Shown: piece by piece, positions 55,795 to 64,000 of the stretch
Layout of the letters: each line of letters starts with the position of its first letter
Numbering within the stretch: position 1 is the stretch's first letter
Source of the DNA: Madurella fahalii
Lineage: Eukaryota; Ascomycota; Sordariomycetes; Sordariales
DNA length: 64,000 nt
NCBI GenBank assembly: GCA_029876055.1
Contig: CM056876.1
Span: 1,364,001 to 1,428,000, forward strand
Direction of reading: 5' to 3'
Notes under the pieces: model-generated
What the model saw: only the letters and a program-made list of their open reading frames with translations
Databases searched by the model: none
What the model was told of the DNA's origin: nothing
Made by a program: the position numbers and the translations under genes

Positions 55795-57261
55795 CTACAT
55801 CCTCTCCTCGTCAATCCTATCCCTCAACCACTCCGCCACCACCTCCTCCCCCTCCTCATCCAGCCCCAACAACCCCCTTTCCATATCCGCCGACCCTCCC
55901 ACCTCAGCAAGCTGCACCCTCCTCTCGGCCTCCCGGGCCTGCACCTCCAGATCGGCAAACTCGTCCTCCCCGCCGTCCGCCATCCGCTGCTTGAACTCGA
56001 CCATGCCCAGGCTGCGGCGCATCACTGACGCCAGCTCGGTCGCCTGAAGCTTGAAGCTGTTGCCGCCCCCCTTGCCGTTGCCGTTGCGCGCCGCCGCGGC
56101 GGCGTCGAACCCGCCGTCGTCGTCGTAGAGGAGCAGCGTCTCGGGCAGGCGGAGGGTCGACTGCCGCGGGGGGAACCGGAAGTAGCCTTTGCGCGGCGGC
56201 TTCTGCTGCTTGGCGCGCTGGGCGGCTTTGGCGAGGAGGGCGTCGGCCGTCTCGTCGGTTTCGCTTTCGGGAGTGCTACTGGGTGGTGCTGAAGAGGAGG
56301 AGGAAGAGGAGAAGGAAGACATGATGTCGATGGCTTGGGCCCATTCTGGAGAGAGCGTTGAGGAGGATGCGGAGAGCGGGGTGGTGAAGTCGTCTGGAAC
56401 GTGAAGGTTGGGCGAGTGGAAGAAGAGGCAGGCCGAGGCGAACGGGTCGAAGAGGTCTGCCGGGGAGGAGAAGAGGAAGGGGGTTTGGTGTTGGAGGAGG
56501 GCGAAGGGGCCGCTTTCGTCGTCTTCAGGCTCGATCCTGGAGGCTTCGTTGAAGATGCCGAGGGGAAGGAGCAGGCCCCGCCGCCGCTTGGCCCGGCGGG
56601 CGGCTTTAGAGGTGGGTTTCGGTGTCTTGTGGATAGGGTGGTCTGGGAGGAACATGGTCCAGTTGTAGATGCCGTTGTGGGCTACTAGGCCGCGGATAGT
56701 CATGCGGCGGGAGGGGTCAGGTAGGTGGGACTCGGTCAGGGCGAGGCCGGCGGCTAGGCTCGCGCCCAGGTAGGAACCGTAGATGTAGGCGGAGCGGGGA
56801 TTGGCGGATTCATCATTGGTGATGCCAAGATTGGATGAGAGCCATGAGTAGCCGAAGAGGACGTCATGGATGGGGGTCGGCCATCGGAGGGGAATGTCTG
56901 GCCTGTCATGCTCGCTGTGGGGTTGCCATCTGTAGTTGATGACGGCTGTCGGATGGTCTAAGAGGCATGACGGCAGAGGGACGGTAGGTTCAGGCCCAGC
57001 CTGGGAGAAGGGTGGGATGAATATCGCCAAAGGAGCGGTTGGGTGATGCTGAGAGACGTTGTGCAGGCTGCGTCGAGTCAGACAAGAGGTGAGTTGAAGC
57101 GGTTAGGCTGCGTGGAAGTCTCACCTCACTGTTATCTCGCCGGAAGATGCACATGGCACGCGGACGTATTCAGTCGAGTAACGAGTGCTGAACAGCCGCA
57201 ACTGAACTTTTCCAGGTCGAGTGGCGCACCATGCTCTTGATAGGTTGAGCCATTTCAACAT
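55795..57261 (-). CDS. Alpha/beta-hydrolase-like protein, nucleophile Ser absent
   Basis: Minus-strand exons 57261-57125 and 57067-55795 with a 57-nt intron (GTGAGA...CGCAG, branch CTGAC) give 469 residues; the upstream exon was recovered because RVPCASSGEITV continues smoothly into SLHNVSQHHPTAPLAIF. The N-terminus is basic and hydrophobic (MLKWLNLSRAW...RLFSTRYST), like a mitochondrial presequence. The core resembles a fungal family of alpha/beta hydrolases: APLAIFIPPFS, TAVINYRW, WPTPIHDVLFGY, YIYGSYLGASLAAGLALTE, NGIYNWTMFLPDHP. At the nucleophile elbow the sequence is G-S-Y-L-G, with Tyr about 145 where the catalytic Ser would be. So catalysis of the usual type is doubtful. A serine-rich disordered segment and an acidic C-terminus follow. 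Confidence 0.72.
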
Positions 57262-57788
57262 GATATGGCTCCTGTTTTCCGAGACGACCAAGTGTACACG
57301 AACCAAGAGAGATGAACGGTCACCGCATCTCTGTCATTCTCCACTTCTGACCAGCCGGATATGATGGCCGTTGATTGGCTATCCAGACACTCTGAATGAA
57401 GTTCCAAGTGGTGAATGAAAGACGCCTCGTCAAACAAATAAGGATGGATCCTGGTAACTGCATGCGCGGCTTGTGACGCAACCCCACCAATCACAACGCG
57501 TTTCTGGATAAGATCTGCCCTGCTTTGTTCGGCGCTTTAGCACCTGGAGTTTAGCGCCCTTCAGCAGGGTTATACTACGGTAGACACAAAAAGCCCCTGT
57601 TCCCACTGTCCTGGGGATCAACTGGTCCGTCATTCTCCCATTGGATCTCTTGTTATTCGATCGGCTCTCTTGGGCGGAGGCATATGACCCCGACGTGAAC
57701 TGGAGCAGACCGGCGGATGCGTCTGGCTTAAGAGCTCAATGACACGGAAACTAAGGCTCATGGAAATGCGAGATTTATTGCGGCCAAA
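57262..57788. promoter_or_regulatory. Divergent promoter region of the hydrolase-like gene and TOK1
   Basis: About 0.5 kb separates the two start codons. No motif is recognised. Confidence 0.4.
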
Positions 57789-60040
57789 ATGAACGACGCA
57801 AGCGGCGAGTGCATCGATAAACACATTCGTGCCGCTGAGCCAGATGGCACAAAGCCGCCCGAGCCTTTACGGCATGAGCATGCCCATCTTGACCCGAGGT
57901 GAGTCTTGCAAACACCGCTACCTCCTGTCGGATATGGGATCCGCTGACTTCGGCACAAACAAGTCGGTGGTGGTTTGCTTCGTCTGCGTTCCCCATGATA
58001 GCAGGCACTCTAGGACCTGTTGCGTCTGCTTTCAGTATATGCGCGCTCGTAAGACCATGGAGGCAGAGCTTGCCACCGGGGACTGACGTTGAATCGGCAC
58101 CCTTCCTGGACGATCCGCCCTGGCTGACGATCGTCAACGCTATTCAGCTAGCCATCGCCATCGTAGCTAACCTCGCGCTGCTCCTAAACATGACCAGGAG
58201 GCTCAGGTTCGCCATTGCCCAGCCAGTCACCATTCTCGGCTGGTACATCTCGTCTGTCTGCCTCGTGGCCCTTACCGCGACCGCTTCCGGCCCCTTGGTT
58301 ATCGAACCGGCCGACGAGTTCATTTGGTCCCAGGCCTTTTACTACGGCGTGTACGCGGCCGTTCTCTACTTCTTCGTCGCCTCCCTCATGGTGGTCACCT
58401 ACATGGGTGCCCAGCTAGGCCGTTATCCCAAGGACTTTGTGCTTACGCCGAGCCAGCGGACCCTGATGCTACAGACTATCATGCTTCTCTTCTACTTGCT
58501 ACTTGGAGCCCTAATATTCAAGAGCATCGAGGGGTGGAACTACCTCGACGGAGTGTACTGGGCGACCGTGACCCTCTTCACTGTCGGTTTCGGCGACCTT
58601 TACCCCACCACAACCCTTGGGAGAGCCCTGCTGATTCCTTATGCTTTGATCGGCATTATCAGCCTCGGTCTCGTCATCGGCTCCATCCGCAGCTTGGTCG
58701 TCGACCGCGGCAGACGCCGGCTTGATGCTCGAATACTAGAGAAGAAGCGACGCAGGATGTTGCGGACACTGACGCTGAAGGGCAACGACGGCGTCCTCGT
58801 ACCCATCAAGGACACTGGATCTACCTTGGCGCCTATTCCGGCCGACTCGGTACTGACCGAATTTGAGCGGAGAGAACAAGAGTTCAAGCTGATGCGCAAG
58901 ATCCAAGAGGTCGCTGCTCGACGGCGGCGTTGGATTGCCATGGCTGTCTCGACGAGCACATGGCTTGTCCTCTGGCTAGCCGGTGCTAAAGTGTTCCAGG
59001 AGTGCGAGGAGAAGTATCAAGGGTGGACGTACTTTGACGGCTTCTACTTTGCCTTTGTCAGCTTGACCACTATTGGCTACGGGGACACGACGCCCGTGTC
59101 AAACGCGGGCAAGTCGTTCTGGGTATTTTGGGCTTTGCTAGCCTTACCCACCATGACCGTCTTGATCTCCAACGCGGGGGATACCGTCGTCAAAGGCATC
59201 CGCGAAGCAACCGACCTGATAGCCACAGTCACCATTTTGCCCGGCGAGCATGGCTTCAAGAAAGACTTGAAGCTTTTGCTGCGGACACTGTCCTGCGGCA
59301 TCCTCTTCCAAGAGGAGATCAAGCAAACCCCGGCAGGCTTCCTCGGGGATACCCAAGGTATCGACCCCTCGAGCGGCAACGAAAACGACATCCAAGACAC
59401 CGTCCACCAAGACGAAGCGGACCTGGAAGCCGAAGGCAGCACCCGATCAGCAGCAGCATCAACCAAACTCAAACACGCCCCGAGCGAGAAGGACGAAGAA
59501 GCCCACACTAAACAAGTCGAAGCCAACGCCGCCGACGCAACCACCGGCGCCAGCACCAGAACCACCCGTCCCAAACACCGCTCCCGCGCGCGTTCCACCC
59601 CGTGGCGCCAGTTCCCCGCCCCAATCCCCTCCGCCAAACCAGACTACCACATCACGCTCATCGACGAGATCAGCCGCATCATGCGCCACCTCAAGCACAA
59701 ACCCCCGCGGAAGTACTCGTTCCACGAATGGGCCTGGTATCTCAGGCTGATCGGCGAGGACGAGGCCGACGCGGATAGGCACCGCAAGGCGAACCCGCAC
59801 GTCAAGGGGAAGAGGGCGGATAAGCTGCGCGAGGGGAACGGCGCGGGCGCTAACCCTGTGGATGGGCAGGCCGGGGCAGAAGGGGGGCCGCACGCGTGGA
59901 GCTGGGTCGGGAGCAGAAGTCCGTTGATGGGGACGCAGGAGGAGGCTGAGTGGATTTTGGAGAGGTTGATTGCCAGGCTTGGGGAGGAGCTGAGAGAGGT
60001 GAGAGAGTCGAGGAGAAGCTTGGAGAACGAGAAGGCGTGA
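57789..60040 (+). CDS. TOK1: Outward-rectifier potassium channel TOK1
   Basis: Exons 57789-57898 and 57964-60040 with a 65-nt intron (GTGAGT...CAAG, branch CTGAC) give 728 residues. Fungal TOK channels have eight membrane segments and two pore loops, and this pattern is present: N-terminal segments WWFASSAFPMIAG and WLTIVNAIQLAIAIVANL, then further helices, the first filter TVGFGD (about 245), TM helices, and the second filter TIGYGD (about 408). It conducts K+ out of the cell when the membrane is depolarised and acts in the plasma membrane. The long cytosolic C-terminus is charged and low in complexity. The arrangement with the hydrolase-like gene is divergent. Confidence 0.94.
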
Positions 60041-60577
60041 TCATGTTATGAGTTCATGGGAGGGCATTGCAGGCGTATAGTTTCAGGGTATACAAGCTTG
60101 AGAAGATAGCGTTGCATTGAGGATACCCCAGATCAGTTCACAGGTGGGAGTTACACAGGTTGGCACAGCTCAAGCGGATGAGGGGAAGTCGACGTAGTGG
60201 AGTACCGCAGGTTAAAGGCGTTCCTTCTACTATCAGTACAATCACGGTGCATATTACACGGTGCTACAACTAGAAAATGTCATGTATCTTATTCTAGAGA
60301 TAAATAACTAGAAAGAAAGAAAATAAAATAAAATCGAGACTACCCTGCCACGTTGTGACCTGATCTAACCAACGGTAAGGCTCTATAAAAGCTCTATACT
60401 CGCGATCCCGAAGGCTCAGAATAAAGAAAAATAATACATAAATAAAGGATGTTAGGAAAAACAAATCACCCGTCAGGGTCGTCACTCAACTGATGGATGC
60501 TATCCAAACCAGCCGACCCCTCTTTTGAACTCCCTCATCCGCATAAGGTATAAAAACAACAAAAAAAGCAAAACAAA
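60041..60577. other. Intergenic between convergent TOK1 and the ABC transporter
   Basis: About 0.5 kb between two 3' ends. No gene is recognised; some stretches are AT-rich. Confidence 0.5.
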
Positions 60578-63500
60578 TCACCTCCCCATCCTCCACCACC
60601 TCTTCTTCTTCCCCTCTCTCGTCTCATATCCCTCCTCCTTGACATTATGCTGTCCCACAACCGTCAAGAACACCTGATCCAGCGTCGTAGGACTGACGCT
60701 GTAGTGCTCGACGCCCAAGAACTCGCGGTTCTCCTCGAGCAGTACGACCAGCTTGCCAATCGCCGACGACGACGACAACGACGACGCGGAAGCGCCCATC
60801 CCAGCCGCCGCCGAGGTGATCTCGTCGGCGCCCGCGTTCTTGCTCGGCGCGGCAGTGGTAGCGAGCATGTCGGTGGTAGGGATGCTGAACCTCATCTGGC
60901 CGTGGTACGTCTTCTCCTCGACGTCGGCGCGCGCGCCAAACACGTCGGCAATCCACCCCCTGACCCGCAGCACGTCCTCCTCCCGCGTCCTGGGCGCGCC
61001 CTTGCACACGAGGTGCACGTACAGGCGGTCTCCGAAGCGCTGCCGGAGCTGGTCGACGCCGCCCATGGCCAGCATCCTCTTGGCGAGGATCCCCGCCCGC
61101 CCGGCCAGCGCGTCCGCCTCCTCCATGCTGTGCGTGGTGAGCAGGATGCTGCGGCCGGGCACGGTGGAGGCCAGGGTGCGCCACATGATGCGCTTGGCGG
61201 CGGCGTCGAGCCCGCTGGAGGGCTCGTCGAGCAGGACGACGGACGGGTTGCCCATGAGGGCGATGGCCAGCGACAGCTTGCGCTTGTTGCCGCCCGAGAG
61301 GGCGTGGGCCTGGCGCGTGCGGAAGGCCTGCAGGCCCACGGCGCGGATCACGGCGTCGACGTTGTACCCCACGTCGGGGATCCCGCGGACGCGCGCGTAG
61401 AACCGGAGGTGCTCCTCGACCGTCATCTGATCCACGGCGTCGAACTGCGGGCAGACGCCCAGGTGCGAGCGCGCCGCCGCGAGGTTGCGCGTCACGCTGG
61501 CGTCCTCAACGAAGACGTCGCCGCCGCTGGCACCGCCCGACGGCTTGATGTCACCGCGGATGACGCTGATGGTGGTGGACTTGCCCGCGCCGTTCGGGCC
61601 GAGGAGGGCAAAGACCTCGCCGTGTGGGACACCAAAGGTGACGTTGTCGACGGCCGTGTTGGGGCCGAAGGATTTGGTGAGGTTGATGACGCGGAGGCCG
61701 TCGGTCGTCGGGTTGCCGGGCGTGCTGGCCGAGGTCTTGACGCGGACGAGCTCGTTGGCAACTTCTTCGTCCGAGATGGCAGCTCGTTCGTCATCGGTCG
61801 ACGTGGGGCTTGATGGAGAGGAGCGGGAGAACATCCGGCGGAGCGAGAAGCCCGCGCTTCCGCCGTCGGCCCAGACCAGGATGACGAACAGGACGATGAT
61901 CTGGGCGATCAGGTATACGATGGGCCCACCGTAGCGCACCATGCCGGCTGGGTTCGTGGCGAGCTGGTCGTCGTCGCACGAGGTGGCGAAGAGGTTCAGC
62001 GCGACGAACAGCGCGCGGCAGACCGAGACGATGGGAGCCAGCGCCGAGATGACAAAGTGCACGATAAGTAGCAGGCTGTCGGTCCGGTGGACGGGCGCAT
62101 ACGCGATGACGCAAATGTAGGCGATCAGGTAGATTAGCAGCAGAATGACCTGGCCGGCGGCGGTAAACGCGTAGGCCGACAGCTGGTTGGCGCTGAAAAG
62201 AGAGATGTTGTACGCGAGGAGGATCGACGCCAGGCCGTGCAGCAGGAAGATCAAGAAGACGTACCCGACATGATACCACACGTTGGGCGCCAGACCGGCG
62301 AACAGAGCGATGCTAATCGCGGTTCCGGCCAGGACAATGACAAAGTCAAAGCTCGTGTAGGCAAGCCACAGCGGGAACGGCCGCACGCCGTTCGAGTACT
62401 GCAGGCCGCGGACGTTGCGGCGCCGCTCCAGATTTGGGTACAGCGAGAAAAAGGCCGGGTAAGCGCAGAGCGCAAGACCGACATATACCAGCACTTGCAG
62501 CGAGTTACCCATTTCGGGGTTGAAGGGTGTGTCAAAGATGACATAGGTCGACGCGATGGTCGTGTTGGTCAGGAGCATATCCATGACCCACTGACCGAAC
62601 CAAGCGTTCAGTATCTCGAGACCGTTGCCCTTGTAGGCGAGCATTGGGCTTGACGAGTCGTCACCAAGCCAGATGGCGGCGGGCGTGATGTTCTTGCGGT
62701 ACTGTACAACGGCATTGGTGAACTCGTCAAACGAGTCGACAATGGTCAGATTCCTGAAGAAGTCGGTCGGGCTGCTAATAGCCCTGGCGGCAAGGCCACC
62801 GCCGCCCTGCGACCCGAGAAAGATGGGCGCGAAGAGGCGTATGAGCGTCTCTTGCGAGAGCCTTTCCGCCGGACCGCCGACCATGAACAGGTCGAATTCG
62901 CCGTCAAAGAGGTTGACCGCCTCCCGACGCGATGACTGCTCAGCCGGGCTACATCCAGCCGCGTCCTGGTCCCTGACGAACAACATGACCAAACCGGCTG
63001 CCGCGACGGGAATCGCGAAAGCCGCCAGCGATGGGAACCAGTTCCCCTTGAAGATGACGCACCGCTTGAGGAAGAGCACCCACGTCTGCCGCAAGAAGCC
63101 CACGCGCTGTCCGGACAGAAGTTGGAGGCCGCCCTTCTCCTCCTTGACGCCGGGGACGTTGATAGCCGACTTCTCCTCGTCAGCCGAGCTGAGGACGCCG
63201 CGCTGGTCAATATCCGCGCCCCCATCATCCTTGACCTCCTCGGCGAGCTGCAGGAACACATCCTCAATGGTCGGCCCAGAGAAGCGATAATCCGTAATAC
63301 CAGCAGCCTCAAGCTCCTTGATCACCATGGCCGCCAGGCCGGACGTAGACGCAATGTACGCAGCCTCCTCATGCGTCGCCTTCTTGGTGACGCCCGCAAT
63401 CTCGGGAAGCAACGGGATCAGCTTGACGCTGTTGACGTGGATCCTGTAGCCGCCGCCCAGCCGGTCCTTGAGCTCGACCGACGTGCCCTTGGCCCGGAGG

Positions 63501-64000
63501 TTGCCCTTGGACATGACGGCGATGTAGTCTGCCAACAGGTCCGCCTCGTCGAGGAAGTGCGTCGTCAGGATGATGGTGCGCCGGCCGCGCTCCGCCAGCA
63601 AGATGTCCCAGATCTTCCTCCGGCTCAGTGGGTCCAGGCCGCTCGAAACCTCGTCGACGCAGCAGACGGCACTGCCGCCCGTGACCATCATCCCGAGCTG
63701 CAGCTTGCGCTTCTGACCGCCCGACAGCGTGCTCGACTTAGCCTTGATCTTCTTCTCGAGGTCGATGGACACGACGAGCTGGCGGATCTCGTCCTTGGTG
63801 GCGTGGTTGCCCGGCGATTTAAGCTTGTTGAAGATGCGGATGTGCTCCTCGACCGTCAGCTCGTCCCAGAGCACGTTCTTTTGCGGGGCGATGCCTAGGC
63901 CGCCAGTGCCGTCAATCGTGATCCTGCCGCTCGTGGCCTTGTTGATGCCAGCGATGGTGTCGAGCGTAGTACTCTTACCGCTACCATTCGCGCCTAGGAG
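60578..64000 (-). CDS. ABC transporter, subfamily A (N-terminal part outside window)
   Basis: The frame is open from the right edge to the stop at 60578, giving 1140 residues; the start lies beyond the window. The edge already shows the first Walker A, LLGANGSGKST, so the missing part is the first membrane domain. Next are the signature LSGGQKRKLQLG, Walker B VDEVSSGLDP, a linker, a second membrane domain (about 63100-61900, for example YVGLALCAYPAFFSL, FVIVLAGTAISIALFAGL and VILLLIYLIAYICVIAYA), and a second NBD with GPNGAGKST, LSGGNKRKLSLA and LLDEPSSGLD. This order is that of full-size ABCA proteins, usually lipid-related transporters; the fungal substrate is unknown. The protein ends with KKKRWWRMGR. 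No intron is seen in the visible part. Confidence 0.92.
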   Translation of the reverse strand, partial: LLGANGSGKSTTLDTIAGINKATSGRITIDGTGGLGIAPQKNVLWDELTVEEHIRIFNKLKSPGNHATKDEIRQLVVSIDLEKKIKAKSSTLSGGQKRKLQLGMMVTGGSAVCCVDEVSSGLDPLSRRKIWDILLAERGRRTIILTTHFLDEADLLADYIAVMSKGNLRAKGTSVELKDRLGGGYRIHVNSVKLIPLLPEIAGVTKKATHEEAAYIASTSGLAAMVIKELEAAGITDYRFSGPTIEDVFLQLAEEVKDDGGADIDQRGVLSSADEEKSAINVPGVKEEKGGLQLLSGQRVGFLRQTWVLFLKRCVIFKGNWFPSLAAFAIPVAAAGLVMLFVRDQDAAGCSPAEQSSRREAVNLFDGEFDLFMVGGPAERLSQETLIRLFAPIFLGSQGGGGLAARAISSPTDFFRNLTIVDSFDEFTNAVVQYRKNITPAAIWLGDDSSSPMLAYKGNGLEILNAWFGQWVMDMLLTNTTIASTYVIFDTPFNPEMGNSLQVLVYVGLALCAYPAFFSLYPNLERRRNVRGLQYSNGVRPFPLWLAYTSFDFVIVLAGTAISIALFAGLAPNVWYHVGYVFLIFLLHGLASILLAYNISLFSANQLSAYAFTAAGQVILLLIYLIAYICVIAYAPVHRTDSLLLIVHFVISALAPIVSVCRALFVALNLFATSCDDDQLATNPAGMVRYGGPIVYLIAQIIVLFVILVWADGGSAGFSLRRMFSRSSPSSPTSTDDERAAISDEEVANELVRVKTSASTPGNPTTDGLRVINLTKSFGPNTAVDNVTFGVPHGEVFALLGPNGAGKSTTISVIRGDIKPSGGASGGDVFVEDASVTRNLAAARSHLGVCPQFDAVDQMTVEEHLRFYARVRGIPDVGYNVDAVIRAVGLQAFRTRQAHALSGGNKRKLSLAIALMGNPSVVLLDEPSSGLDAAAKRIMWRTLASTVPGRSILLTTHSMEEADALAGRAGILAKRMLAMGGVDQLRQRFGDRLYVHLVCKGAPRTREEDVLRVRGWIADVFGARADVEEKTYHGQMRFSIPTTDMLATTAAPSKNAGADEITSAAAGMGASASSLSSSSAIGKLVVLLEENREFLGVEHYSVSPTTLDQVFLTVVGQHNVKEEGYETREGKKKRWWRMGR

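Noticed and set aside
60647..61813. Plus-strand frame of 388 codons
   Set aside because: Antisense to the second nucleotide-binding domain of the ABC transporter; a GC-rich shadow frame rich in Arg/Ala/Val.
1..64000. CRISPR arrays, bacterial operons, intact transposons
   Set aside because: None seen; splice sites, tRNA introns and gene types show nuclear fungal DNA, and no transposase or reverse transcriptase frame is recognisable.

Overview
This window looks like nuclear DNA of a filamentous ascomycete, probably a Sordariomycete (a Sordariales/Chaetomiaceae relative is my inference from gene make-up and codon bias; it was not tested). The signs are short spliceosomal introns (48-103 nt, GT...AG, with CTGAC/CTAAC-like branch sites), GC-rich coding islands separated by TA-rich decayed DNA, tRNA genes with short introns at position 37/38, and typical fungal genes (Clr5-domain protein, CYP51, TOK1 channel, Kar5, a rhodopsin-domain membrane protein relic).

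Region 1-15.2 kb is a gene graveyard with few survivors. It holds a P450 gene that is complete except for one frameshift (2202-3864), about 3.6 kb of TA-rich DNA with no gene, decayed reading frames (7.5-10.1 kb), a pseudogene of a fungal rhodopsin-domain membrane protein (10.3-11.5 kb), and one intact five-exon O-methyltransferase (11995-13530). A 10-bp tandem repeat with C/T variants lies just downstream. Many decay changes are C-to-T-like, as expected from RIP, but this was judged by eye.

Region 15.2-32.3 kb is a normal gene-rich island: a copper P1B-ATPase with four N-terminal metal-binding modules, a C3HC zinc-finger (Rsm1/NIPA-like) protein, two proline tRNAs, the CCR4-NOT ubiquitin ligase Not4 (which I read as one gene of about 1,650 residues spread over two large open frames joined by a 694-nt intron), and the complex I 30-kDa subunit.

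Region 32.9-47 kb holds tRNA-Leu(AAG), tRNA-His(GTG), a divergent pair for aromatic-ring catabolism (an intradiol dioxygenase of the hydroxyquinol type and a carboxy-muconate-cyclase-like lactonase), a Clr5-domain protein and a CYP51 sterol 14-alpha-demethylase that resembles the CYP51A paralogue, with a cluster of CGAA motifs upstream. Between them are several kilobases of gene-poor DNA with two related palindromes.

Region 47-64 kb holds a P450 fragment, Kar5 (nuclear fusion), mitochondrial ribosomal protein uL6m, the Hal2/Met22 nucleotidase, a small possible membrane protein, an alpha/beta-hydrolase-like protein lacking the nucleophile serine, divergently from it the two-pore-domain potassium channel TOK1, and an ABCA-type transporter cut by the right edge.

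I did not find a clear, wholly new system. The most useful points for a second look are the Not4 gene structure, the CYP51A-like copy and its promoter, the divergent aromatic catabolism pair, the serine-less hydrolase, and the paired palindromes.
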